From Azospirillum soli (GTDB lineage: Bacteria; Pseudomonadota; Alphaproteobacteria; Azospirillales; Azospirillaceae), in contig NZ_JAGINQ010000004.1 of assembly GCF_017876165.1 (NCBI RefSeq), positions 186,001-250,000 on the forward strand: 64,000 bases of DNA, in the 5' to 3' direction. Below the pieces are notes generated by a model. It was not told the origin of the DNA and did no database searches. It saw only the letters and a program-made list of their open reading frames with translations. This document shows positions 19,688 to 26,686 of this stretch, piece by piece. Numbering within the stretch: the first letter of the stretch is position 1; every line of letters begins with the position of its first letter. Made by a program: the position numbers and the translations under genes.

Positions 19688-20233
19688 ATGGCTGTCTACG
19701 GGTATGCTCGGGTGTCCACCACGGACCAAGACCTTACGGTTCAGAAAGAGGCCCTTCGCAAGGCGGGCTGTGAGGTGATCCGCACCGAGAAGGTAAGCGG
19801 GACCAGCCGGGAGGGGCGGACGGAGTTGGAGACCCTTCTTCAGTTCCTTCGCCCTGAGGACACCCTCATGGTTACCCGTATCGACCGCTTGGCCCGGTCC
19901 ATCGGAGACCTTCAAGACATCGTTCGGGACCTGAAGGGTAAGGGAGTGCGGCTCAAGGCTACGGAACAGCCATTCGACACCGGAGACATCTACGGCGAAT
20001 TGACGCTCAACCTTCTCGGGGTGTTCGCGGATTTCGAGACGAAGCTTCGGCGTGAGCGGCAGATGGAAGGGATCGCCAAGGCCAAGGCCGAAGGGGTCTA
20101 CAAGGGGCGCAAGCCGTCCATTGACGCAGAAGCCGTGAAGGCCCTTGCGGCTGAGGGTGTCGGTGGATCGGAGATTGCCAAGCGCCTGGGGATCGGTCGC
20201 GCCTCCGTCTATCGCATTTTGGGGGCCTCCTAA
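19688..20233 (+). CDS. Serine recombinase (resolvase/invertase family)
   Basis: Small serine recombinase of 181 residues. The catalytic Ser10 is in YARVSTTDQDL, conserved Arg residues are in MVTRIDRLARSIGDL, and the family motifs LTLNLLGVFADFETKLRRERQMEGI and AKAEGVYKGRKPSID are followed by a C-terminal helix-turn-helix (GGSEIAKRLGIGRASVYRIL). The start at ATG 19688 follows GGAG. It could resolve or invert DNA within the element; an imperfect inverted-repeat copy starts 43 bp after its stop codon. Confidence 0.95.
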   Translation: MAVYGYARVSTTDQDLTVQKEALRKAGCEVIRTEKVSGTSREGRTELETLLQFLRPEDTLMVTRIDRLARSIGDLQDIVRDLKGKGVRLKATEQPFDTGDIYGELTLNLLGVFADFETKLRRERQMEGIAKAKAEGVYKGRKPSIDAEAVKALAAEGVGGSEIAKRLGIGRASVYRILGAS

Positions 20234-20275
20234 GCCCCCTCCCCAGCGCACCGGCATGGCTCCCCGTTGGAATGG

Positions 20276-20300
20276 CCCGTGAGGGTGTGCGCTAGGCTCC
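20276..20300 (+). repeat. Inverted-repeat copy L (25 bp)
   Basis: Matches the reverse complement of 22042-22066 at 24 of 25 positions (core CCCGTGAGGGTGTGCGCTA). Similarity continues more weakly for about 20 bp into the enclosed segment (GGATnGCGCCTG). Confidence 0.75.
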
Positions 20301-20447
20301 CAGGATTGCGCCTGAGGGTCCGGATAGACCAAGGTAGCCGGAGCCCGCAAAGCCTCTCCACGGGACACACCGCACCACCGGATGCTGTCCCGTTGCAAAC
20401 CTCCGTTCCACGAGCGGGACTGTCCCGTTACCGGAACTTTTAACACT

Positions 20448-20509
20448 TTGACACAGTGAAATCACAAGGGGTAGGTCTCTGGGTGTCCGTGAGGTGCAGT
20501 GACTACACC
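20448..20509 (+). promoter_or_regulatory. Promoter-like TTGACA and 17-bp palindrome, copy 1
   Basis: TTGACA lies at 20448-20453 and GGTGCAGTGACTACACC at 20493-20509. The palindrome (consensus GGTGTAGT-N-ACTACACC) ends 24 bp before the ATG of the 42-codon ORF, a typical operator position. A second short palindrome, CGGGACTGTCCCG, lies at 20415-20427. Confidence 0.5.
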
Positions 20510-20533
20510 TCCGTAACCCTGAGGAAACCACCA

Positions 20534-20662
20534 ATGCGTATCGAGTTTGACAGCCACACCGGAGCTTACCTGTCCTGGGCCAATGGCTTCCTCTGGGTGA
20601 CCAAATCCAAGGGAGCGGGAGCAAGCCTTGAGCATCCCGAAGGCAAATCCTGGGGGTTCTGA
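20534..20662 (+). CDS. Small ORF of the element, unknown function
   Basis: 42 codons starting MRIEFDSHTGAYLSWANGF and ending KSWGF. It has a GAGGAAA ribosome-binding site 7 nt upstream and follows a 17-bp operator-like palindrome. Aromatic-rich and polar, with no transmembrane segment or known motif. Support comes from the start context, not from homology. It is followed by 566 bp (20663-21228) without a convincing gene. Confidence 0.45.
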   Translation: MRIEFDSHTGAYLSWANGFLWVTKSKGAGASLEHPEGKSWGF

Positions 20663-20887
20663 CGCGAGGACGGAGAGACGTTCCTGAACGCTGGTTCTAT
20701 CGTTGCCGCACTCGGGGTCCATAGGCGCGCATAAATGGGGCCTCCTTTACCACAAGATAGAACCGTACATTGCTTGCCTGTCTGTGAGAACATCTGTTGG
20801 GCATTCCCACCAAGCCCCCCGTGGCGCATCCCCGGTCTCTCCTGACGTGTCCCATGGGGGCTTGTTGCGCGCCGCCAGCGCCTTCAA

Positions 20888-20904
20888 GGTGTAGTCACTA
20901 TACC
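20888..20904. promoter_or_regulatory. 17-bp palindrome, copy 2
   Basis: GGTGTAGTCACTATACC is the exact reverse complement of copy 3. It stands in the middle of a non-coding stretch. On the minus strand it contains TATAGT, a -10-like element. Confidence 0.6.
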
Positions 20905-21228
20905 GGAGCCAAGACGATACCGGAGCGGGGACAGAAGACGCCCTCCGAGATCCGACACAGAACCAATTTCAGTCACGTTGAAGGTGCCCAGGGAATTAGG
21001 GGACACCTTTACTCCTGGGTTGAGATACGGGTTATCTCAAGGTTCTCTGAAGATGTAACTTAGGGTTCATCCTAGTTCATCATCTTCAACAATCACCCTT
21101 AGAAAGCTTATCCTGAAGTTTCTTCCTAAGATGAACCTCAGGAAGCACCTTCCATCGTGTCTCATCCATGGTCATCCATCCTAGGGGACACCTCCCTTTT
21201 TCAATAACGACATCCCAAGGAACTACAC

Positions 21229-21450
21229 ATGAAGGAACTCAAAGGTTCCCGCTACAAGGATGCGGTCTTGCACCGCTCCCAAATCCGCCTCAGTCCCACC
21301 GACCGGGAAACACTCAGGCGCATCCGGACCCGCTACGAGGACGAACAGGGGGTCAACCCGAGCAATTCCATCGTTCTGTCCATGGCCCTGTCATCCCTCT
21401 CCGAGGAGATGAACAAGGGAGTTCTGAGGGGTCACCCGTCTCTGGCCTGA
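21229..21450 (+). CDS. Small basic protein of the element, possible DNA-binding protein
   Basis: 73 residues, MKELKGSRYKDAVLHRSQIRL..., rich in Arg/Lys and Glu, with two predicted helices (TDRETLRRIRTRYEDE and NSIVLSMALSSLSEEMNKG) separated by a VNPSN turn after a short strand-like HRSQIRLS. That pattern is compatible with a ribbon-helix-helix protein, and such a protein could bind the 17-bp palindromes nearby. An AGGAAC ribosome-binding site precedes the ATG. Functional assignment is inference. Confidence 0.6.
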   Translation: MKELKGSRYKDAVLHRSQIRLSPTDRETLRRIRTRYEDEQGVNPSNSIVLSMALSSLSEEMNKGVLRGHPSLA

Positions 21451-21502
21451 CGGAACCGCCAAGTTCCTCTGCCGCCCCAGCCCTGGCGGTCCCCGGATCG
21501 TC

Positions 21503-21519
21503 GGTATAGTGACTACACC
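21503..21519. promoter_or_regulatory. 17-bp palindrome, copy 3
   Basis: GGTATAGTGACTACACC, 100 bp upstream of the 143-codon ORF and 52 bp after the stop of the small basic protein. It overlaps a -10-like TATAGT. Confidence 0.6.
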
Positions 21520-21618
21520 TGCCCCTCTCCATTGCCCAGCAAGCCCGATCCACGTTCATATTTAACGTATTTGGCTTGTTGTTAATGGCCTTCGCTGTTC
21601 AACCAACCAACAGGCTTC

Positions 21619-22050
21619 ATGCTTCACGCCACCATCGACAAGCAAACTTGCTCCTGCCCCGCCCTGGGTGTCTCCGTCACAGCCGACACCGACGAAGACC
21701 CCATCCTCATCCTGTGCCGCAAGCTGGATGGTGCTGGACACGGGGACGAAGCTCTCACCGTTTCCCGCAACGGAACGCCAGCGGTTCACGTCAGCAGCGT
21801 CCGACAAGCCGCGCGCCTTACCGTGGTCGAAAACAAGAGCGTCGGTCTACGGTTCGCTCGGTTCCGTCCCTACGGTGCGGGTAAGCCCGTAGAGGGGCCT
21901 CCGGCTTCTTCCCTACTGGCCTACCAGACCACCACTCAGACGCAATCCTCGGCCCTGACCGCGCACCTTGGCGGGGTGTCTGGAAAGCGTCCGCCCCTAC
22001 CCTCAAGCCAACCACCGGACCACCCCCCAGGCGCGATCCAAGGAGCATAG
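21619..22050 (+). CDS. Hypothetical protein of the element
   Basis: 143 codons. The first 85 residues (MLHATIDKQTCSC..., TADTDEDPILILCRKLDG, SRNGTPAVHVSSVRQAARLTVVENKSVGLRFARFRPYGAG) look like a folded beta-rich domain. The rest is Pro/Ser/Thr-rich and probably disordered. The start has only a weak site. It ends 10 bp before the convergent integrase stop and overlaps inverted-repeat copy R. I do not recognise it. Confidence 0.55.
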   Translation: MLHATIDKQTCSCPALGVSVTADTDEDPILILCRKLDGAGHGDEALTVSRNGTPAVHVSSVRQAARLTVVENKSVGLRFARFRPYGAGKPVEGPPASSLLAYQTTTQTQSSALTAHLGGVSGKRPPLPSSQPPDHPPGAIQGA

Positions 22051-22066
22051 CGCACACCCTCACGGG
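22042..22066 (-). repeat. Inverted-repeat copy R (25 bp)
   Basis: Reverse complement of 20276-20300 with one mismatch. It overlaps the 3' ends of the 143-codon ORF and of the integrase gene. Confidence 0.75.
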
Positions 22067-23688
22067 GCTCTGTCCGGAGCGGGCAGCAAATGGGATAGGT
22101 CGGCCCCGAAATCGAGGCCCTGGATAAGCTCAAGCGTACCCTGTGGCGTGAGCAGCTTGCCACCATACGTCCCCTTGGTAACATCCTGGGAAGCATGTCC
22201 GACAAGCACCTTTACCGCAATCTCCGGTGAGTTGGAGTTCAGAAGAGTGGAAATGAAGGTGTGCCGGAACGAGTGGAAGACCAAACCTTCCCGGTCGAGG
22301 CCGATTAGATGGCGGAAGCTTGACCACCACTGAACGAACCCCTGACTAAACCGGCCCTCGCTACCCTTCCTGAGTTCAGGCCAAAGCTGCGTTCCCTTGC
22401 TCCGCTCCACTTCGGCCCTGTGATCCAGCAGCCCCAAACGGATCAACCGGGGGTGCACGGGAACAATGCGGTTACCAGCATCCGTCTTAGCGTTATTCAC
22501 ACAAAAGCACCACACACCCTCCTCCTCCCGTAGATCGGCAAGGGTCAGCTTGGCGGCTTCTTCCACACGCAACCCAGAGTGCAGCGCCACCAACGGGAGC
22601 CAGAACTTATGGTCCTTCACCAGTTCTTTTCCGGGCCGTTCCCTGCGGTCAGCGCGCCAGTGCCCGGTGTAGAGCGGAGAGTGGAAGAGGGTCTTCAGGT
22701 CTTCCGGGGTGAATGCCTCGCGGGTTCTCTTCTCCCCCTTGGGCGCTAGCCCCTTCAAGGGGTTGTCAATGGACGCCTTGCCTTCGGGCTTGGCCCAATT
22801 GAACATCGACGTCACCACTCGGAAGTGAAGGCCGATGGTGTTCGGAGCAAGATCAAGATCGGTCAGCACGTCCCGCCAATTTCGAATGTCATCGCGGGTG
22901 ACCAGATCAACGGGCTTCCCGTTCAGCGTCTCCGCAAACAGGCGCAGCTTTCGCGGATTGTTCCTAACTGTGGCTGGCTTCCATTTTCCGTCTCGGATTT
23001 GTGTTTCAATGAACACTTCTACCAATTGGGGCAGAGGCATGGACTTGGCGCGCGGGTCCTCCTTCGGTTCTTCCCGAGTGGGGCGCGCAGGGGACGGCGG
23101 TTGGGCGAATAGCGGGTCCGCCGGGGTGACGGAGAAATCCCCTCCCCGCCACGCTTCTGCCAGCCTGAAGTATTCCACCTGAGCCCTCAGCAAGCCCCGG
23201 CACAAGCGCGCATAGGCGGTGCTGGACGGGTCGAGGGTAAGGCCAGCGTCCTGCAAGACGCCCTCCGCGATGTTCCGCACCGGAGCGAAGTCGTTGTTCG
23301 CCAGCGCCTTGCGCGCCCGCTCCACAAACTCCCCAAGGATGGTCGTATCGTGCGCAACGGGATCGCCAGACAGGGCGTCACCCTGGGTGAACATGCCCTG
23401 CCCCATGGGGCGAACCATGTTGCGGTTCTCCCAGCCCTCCATGACCTTGGCGAACCAGCGCCGCGCAAGTTCATCAAGGTCGGCGTTGGTCAAGGCGGTC
23501 TCGGTCATGGCGGTCTCGAACAGGCGGTCAGCGACGGTGGAGAACTCCCGTGCGCGGCACTCCGCAACGGAGCGGTCAGGGGTTCGGAGCGATAATGCAA
23601 GCTCCGGTCTAACGAACCGTGAACGAAGCTTGGCGGGCACCTTCCGCCGCCACCAGTAGACATCCCCCCGCCGGAACGTGTGCAGCAC
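22060..23688 (-). CDS. Tyrosine recombinase / integrase
   Basis: Site-specific recombinase expected to act at the 13-bp glnA core. About 542 residues from the likely GTG at 23688 (VLHTFRRGDVYWWRRKVPAKL). The N-terminal YWWRRKVPAKLR motif is typical of integrases with a DUF6538-like arm-binding start. A SAM-like core-binding domain lies in the middle (LVEVFIETQIRDGKWKPATVRNNPRKL). The catalytic set is complete: Arg in LHSGLRVEEA, His-x-x-Arg in HSFRHTF, His in LVGHAS and Tyr in KGTYGG. The open frame extends about 119 codons further upstream, but that part crosses the attachment site and the next gene and is not believed. It points inward from the right end. Confidence 0.9.
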   Translation of the reverse strand: MLHTFRRGDVYWWRRKVPAKLRSRFVRPELALSLRTPDRSVAECRAREFSTVADRLFETAMTETALTNADLDELARRWFAKVMEGWENRNMVRPMGQGMFTQGDALSGDPVAHDTTILGEFVERARKALANNDFAPVRNIAEGVLQDAGLTLDPSSTAYARLCRGLLRAQVEYFRLAEAWRGGDFSVTPADPLFAQPPSPARPTREEPKEDPRAKSMPLPQLVEVFIETQIRDGKWKPATVRNNPRKLRLFAETLNGKPVDLVTRDDIRNWRDVLTDLDLAPNTIGLHFRVVTSMFNWAKPEGKASIDNPLKGLAPKGEKRTREAFTPEDLKTLFHSPLYTGHWRADRRERPGKELVKDHKFWLPLVALHSGLRVEEAAKLTLADLREEEGVWCFCVNNAKTDAGNRIVPVHPRLIRLGLLDHRAEVERSKGTQLWPELRKGSEGRFSQGFVQWWSSFRHLIGLDREGLVFHSFRHTFISTLLNSNSPEIAVKVLVGHASQDVTKGTYGGKLLTPQGTLELIQGLDFGADLSHLLPAPDRAP

Positions 23689-23711
23689 CCCAAGCCCCCC
23701 AATGGAACGCC

Positions 23712-23749
23712 CTGGTGGTACAGCCCGGTGGTACAGGCTGGTGGTACAG
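23712..23749. repeat. Arm-type integrase-site candidates, right end
   Basis: Three tandem copies of C(C/T)GGTGGTACAG start at 23712, 23725 and 23738 with an exact 13-bp period, between the integrase start and the right core. The same 12-mer occurs once at the other end of the element (18151). Confidence 0.65.
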
Positions 23750-23821
23750 GAGCGCCGGTTAACCCATTGAGACGGCTGGAACCCTGGCCTTTCCTCGCTT
23801 CTCGCGGTGGGACACCTAATC

Positions 23822-23843
23822 CAAGATGTACTACTCGGTCTGA
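23822..23843 (+). pseudogene. attR core and displaced original glnA tail
   Basis: The 13-bp core is followed by tcg gtc tga, which reads K-M-Y-Y-S-V-stop in the glnA frame. Codon use differs from the tail at 18073-18094 only at synonymous positions. It is followed after about 70 bp by a strong terminator, consistent with the native glnA 3' flank. Confidence 0.85.
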
Positions 23844-23856
23844 TATTGGACCGCCT

Positions 23857-23946
23857 GCGGTTCCGCCCTGCCCTCGGGCGTGGCGGAACCTGCGGTGGAC
23901 CAGCCGGGAAACCCCGTCGGCAGCGATGCCGGCGGGGTTTTTCTTT
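23857..23946 (+). terminator. Stranded native glnA terminator
   Basis: CCCCGTCGGC/GCCGGCGGGG (23912-23921 with 23928-23937, one G-T pair) is followed by TTTTTCTTT. A separate perfect hairpin, GGTTCCGCC/GGCGGAACC, precedes it at about 23859-23890. Together they look like the 3' end of the original glnA transcript. Confidence 0.8.
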
Positions 23947-23984
23947 GCCCACCCGCTCTTGATGCCCGGCACCCTCACTCCATA

Positions 23985-24004
23985 TACCATCCCTCTGGAT
24001 GGTA
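23985..24004. promoter_or_regulatory. Operator-like palindrome before the RHH regulator gene
   Basis: Perfect 8-bp arms TACCATCC / GGATGGTA around a 4-bp spacer, 16 bp before the ATG of the RHH gene. The position suits autoregulation. Confidence 0.6.
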
Positions 24005-24020
24005 AGGAGAAGGCAGAAAG

Positions 24021-24428
24021 ATGGCCGAAGATCGCCCCAAGGCAACCGACAGCGAGAAAATCACGATCAACCTCGGCTTCGTCGATCTCGGCCACATCGA
24101 TCTGATGGTGCAGGAAGGCTTCTATTCCAACCGCACCGACTTCATCCGCACGGCCATCCGCAACCAGATCGACCGGCATGGTGACGTGGTGCGGCAGGCG
24201 GTGGCCCGCAAAAGCGTGGACCTCGGCCTGCGCCACTACAGCCGCGCCGACCTTGAGGCCGCGCGGGACGCCGGACAGATGCTCCAGATCCGCGTTCTGG
24301 GCCTCGCCACCATCGCACCCGACGTCACACCGGATCTCGCCCGCGCGACCATTGCCTCGGTCGCTGTGTTGGGGGCGCTTCACGCCAGCCCCGCGGTCAA
24401 GGCCGCCCTCGCCGACCGCATGCGCTGA
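24021..24428 (+). CDS. CopG-like ribbon-helix-helix regulator
   Basis: 135 residues. Residues about 12-52 (KITINLGFVDLGHIDLMVQEGFYSNRTDFIRTAIRNQIDRH) form a typical RHH module: a beta strand, a first helix and an SNRTDFIR second helix. The remainder is a helical C-terminal domain that may bind a ligand or partner. The start has AAGGAG upstream. It lies 17 bp before an esterase gene and just after a perfect palindrome, so it probably represses this two-gene operon. It is the first chromosomal gene right of the integrated element. Confidence 0.85.
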   Translation: MAEDRPKATDSEKITINLGFVDLGHIDLMVQEGFYSNRTDFIRTAIRNQIDRHGDVVRQAVARKSVDLGLRHYSRADLEAARDAGQMLQIRVLGLATIAPDVTPDLARATIASVAVLGALHASPAVKAALADRMR

Positions 24429-24445
24429 CAATTCAGGAAAGCCGT

Positions 24446-25657
24446 TTGCCCATGTCTCCCAAAATGTCTTCAAAAATGCCGCCCGAAATGGCCTCTGGCA
24501 TGGCCGAGGCCACCCGCCTGACCCGCGCCGGCCGGCTGGCCGAGGCGACCGCCCTCATCCAGCGCCTGTTGCGGGGCGAGCGGCCTTCACCCACACAGGA
24601 TGCCGCCTCCGCCACCGTCATCGACGGGGAAGCGGTCACCGTGGACGTGTCCGATCCGCCCCGAGCCACCGAAAATCCGAAACCGGGTCCCCAGGGATCA
24701 AATCTGCGCGACCTGTTCCGCAACCTGGTCGCCCGCGTCGCCCCCGCCGCGCGCGACCAGCGCACGGCGCGCCCCGCCTCTCCGGGTGCCGGCCGTTTCG
24801 TATCCGCCACCTTCAGCAACGAGGCCGGCGCGCGCGATTACAAGCTCTACATTCCGGCCAACCATGGCGCCGACCAGGGCCGCCGACCGCTACCCCTCGT
24901 GGTCATGCTGCACGGCTGCACCCAGTCGCCGGACGATTTCGCCGCCGGCACCCGCATGAACGATCTCGCCGAGGAGATCGGCTGCTTCGTCGCCTACCCG
25001 GCCCAGCCGCCCAAGGCCAACGCTCAAAAATGCTGGAACTGGTTCAGTCCCGAACACCAACAGCCGGGCCAAGGCGAGCCCTCGCTGATCGCCGGCATCA
25101 CCCGCCGGATCATGCGGGAGCATCCCGTCGATCCCGCCCGCGTCTACATCGCCGGCCTGTCGGCGGGCGGTGCGGCGGCGGCGATCATGGCCGCGACCTA
25201 TCCGGACCTTTACACCGCCGTCGGCGTGCATTCGGGACTGGCCTGCGGGGCCGCCCGTGACCTGCCGTCCGCCTTCGCAGCCATGCGCAACGGTGCTTCG
25301 CCTACAGCGCTCAACACTCCGACGCGCGTCGTTCCGACCATCGTGTTCCACGGCGACAAGGACAAGACCGTCCATCCACGCAACGCCGACTCCGTCCTGT
25401 CCCAATCCAAGGCGGGCGCCCCGTTGCAAACGACCGAGCAGCGCGGCCAAGTCCCCGACGGCCATGCCTACACCCGCGCCGTCCACGCGGACGCCTCGGG
25501 CCGCACCCTGTTCGAGCAGTGGACGATTCACGGGGCCGGTCACGCCTGGGCCGGTGGCAGCCCGGATGGTTCCTACACCGACCCGCGCGGGCCGGACGCG
25601 GCGCGCGAAATGCTGCGTTTCTTCCTGGAGCACCGCCACCCCGCGCCGGCACGCTGA
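24446..25657 (+). CDS. PHB-depolymerase-family esterase
   Basis: Alpha/beta hydrolase of the esterase/PHB depolymerase family. The first 120 residues are a variable Pro/Ala-rich region without a clear signal peptide. The catalytic core follows: PLPLVVMLHGCTQSPDDF (oxyanion hole HGC), the nucleophile in YIAGLSAGGAAA, Asp in VFHGDKDKTVHP and His in IHGAGHAWAGG. Without an export signal it may act on intracellular polyester granules or other esters. The start is either TTG 24446 (ideal spacing to AGGAAA) or ATG 24452. It is co-oriented with the RHH regulator. Confidence 0.88.
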   Translation: MPMSPKMSSKMPPEMASGMAEATRLTRAGRLAEATALIQRLLRGERPSPTQDAASATVIDGEAVTVDVSDPPRATENPKPGPQGSNLRDLFRNLVARVAPAARDQRTARPASPGAGRFVSATFSNEAGARDYKLYIPANHGADQGRRPLPLVVMLHGCTQSPDDFAAGTRMNDLAEEIGCFVAYPAQPPKANAQKCWNWFSPEHQQPGQGEPSLIAGITRRIMREHPVDPARVYIAGLSAGGAAAAIMAATYPDLYTAVGVHSGLACGAARDLPSAFAAMRNGASPTALNTPTRVVPTIVFHGDKDKTVHPRNADSVLSQSKAGAPLQTTEQRGQVPDGHAYTRAVHADASGRTLFEQWTIHGAGHAWAGGSPDGSYTDPRGPDAAREMLRFFLEHRHPAPAR

Positions 25658-25710
25658 CGGCGGTGCTTTTGCACAACCGCTTCCGCCTCCGGCCGTGGCA
25701 TACTCGCCTC

Positions 25711-25965
25711 ATGCGCTTCGTTACCCTCACCACCGCCCTTCTGCTCCTCGGCCCTGCCGCACAGGCTGCCAACGTGTCCGCCGGACAGGCCGAGGCGAAG
25801 GAGGCCGCCCGCTCCCTCGGCAACTGCACGCCGGCGAAGGTGGAGGTGATGCGCTACGCCGTCGGCCGTGAAGGCCAGACGGTGTTCAAGGTCAACTGCA
25901 CCGAGGACAAGGACGCCTTCGTCCTCGTGCAGTGCCGTTCGCGGATTTGCACGCTGTTGCGCTAA
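25711..25965 (+). CDS. Small secreted protein, unknown function
   Basis: 84 residues. The signal peptide MRFVTLTTALLLLGPAAQAAN has a likely AQA cleavage site. The mature part is about 64 residues with four Cys (GNCTPAKV, VNCTED, QCRSRIC) that could form two disulfides. The pattern KVEVMRYAVGREGQTVFKVNCTEDKDAFVLVQC suggests a compact beta fold. A perfect 9-bp stem-loop (25980-26006) follows. I do not recognise the family. Confidence 0.75.
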   Translation: MRFVTLTTALLLLGPAAQAANVSAGQAEAKEAARSLGNCTPAKVEVMRYAVGREGQTVFKVNCTEDKDAFVLVQCRSRICTLLR

Positions 25966-26027
25966 TTCACATCTTTTTAACGGCACCGGCATGGAATCGG
26001 TGCCGTCTGGAAGAGGATGAGTCGGCC

Positions 26028-26423
26028 ATGGGGAAAATCCGCGTGATCACCGCACTGCGCTTGGCGGGGTTGCTTCTGGCGGGTCTGCCGGTCGGCGGCT
26101 GCGTGGTGACGCCGGCTGCGGTCGCCGTCGCGGGCACCGGCGCCTCGCTCGTCTCCCTGACCAGCACCAAGAAGACGCTGGGCGACCATGTCGCCTCCGC
26201 CGCCACGGGCAGGGACTGCTCGACGATCACCTTCACCGAAACCGGCGACTATTGCCCGGAGAAGATGACCGTAGACCGGTCGCGGGTCTATTGCTACCGC
26301 ACGCTGGCCGATGTGGAATGCCATCACATCCCCGACCCGTACAAGAACGGCTACACCGCGCTGGCCAGCCCGCCGCCGGACATCCGCCCCGTTCCCAAGT
26401 CCAAGGGCTGGTTTGATGATTAG
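26028..26423 (+). CDS. Putative lipoprotein
   Basis: 131 residues with a lipoprotein signal: MGKIRVITALRLAGLLLAGLPVGGC, lipobox LPVGGC. The mature part has Cys residues in RDCSTITF, DYCPEK, VYCYRTLADVECH and a Pro-rich C terminus. A GAGGATG site precedes the ATG. Function unknown; probably anchored to the outer membrane. Confidence 0.8.
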   Translation: MGKIRVITALRLAGLLLAGLPVGGCVVTPAAVAVAGTGASLVSLTSTKKTLGDHVASAATGRDCSTITFTETGDYCPEKMTVDRSRVYCYRTLADVECHHIPDPYKNGYTALASPPPDIRPVPKSKGWFDD

Positions 26424-26599
26424 GAGTCCGGGCTTACGGCGGGATTGTCGAACCCGCACAGCGTCATCAGGTCCACCACAACCCCAGCCTGGATCAGCGT
26501 GGTCTGGGCGAAGGATTCGTAAAGCCGCCCCAGCACGTCATAGGGCGCGCCTTTGTCCTCCAGGGTGCTCGCTGTCTGAAATAAGCCTTCGGCGATCAC
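26420..26599 (-). CDS. Small hypothetical protein
   Basis: 59 residues (VIAEGLFQTASTLEDKGAPYDVLGRL...), mildly acidic with hydrophobic helices. It starts at GTG 26599 (or GTG 26602) with a strong GGGGAGG site upstream. The stop overlaps the end of the lipoprotein gene by 4 bp in a convergent arrangement. Composition looks protein-like, but no family is recognised. Confidence 0.45.
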   Translation of the reverse strand: MIAEGLFQTASTLEDKGAPYDVLGRLYESFAQTTLIQAGVVVDLMTLCGFDNPAVSPDS

Positions 26600-26686
26600 C
26601 ACGGCCTCCCCAGCCCGTCGCGGCGCGTCCCATCTAATTTAGACACTAACTTATTTCTTCTTATTAGAAAACACTGAATCTGCGCG

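Larger units (their letters stand above)
18073..23834. mobile_element. 5.8-kb integrative element in the glnA 3' end
   Basis: It is bounded by 13-bp direct repeats and carries a tyrosine integrase pointing inward from the right end, as is usual for site-specific islands. It also holds a serine recombinase, an unrecognised 302-residue protein and three small ORFs. Parts of it (18.7-19.6 kb) are clearly more A/T-rich than the flanks. No replication, conjugation or phage structural genes are visible, so it is either a satellite or needs a helper. The left end brought its own terminator for glnA; the original one is stranded at 23912-23946. Confidence 0.8.

Noticed and set aside
21040..21150. Imperfect inverted repeat around GGTTCATC and GATGAACC in the element
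   Set aside because: The arms match poorly and there is no T-run or adjacent gene start; too weak to call a terminator or origin.
23712..23749. CRISPR-like short repeats
   Set aside because: Three 13-bp units without spacers and no cas genes; the placement fits integrase arm sites better.
23689..24045. N-terminal extension of the integrase
   Set aside because: It would cross the attachment core and overlap the RHH gene antisense; the sequence there has no integrase-like character.
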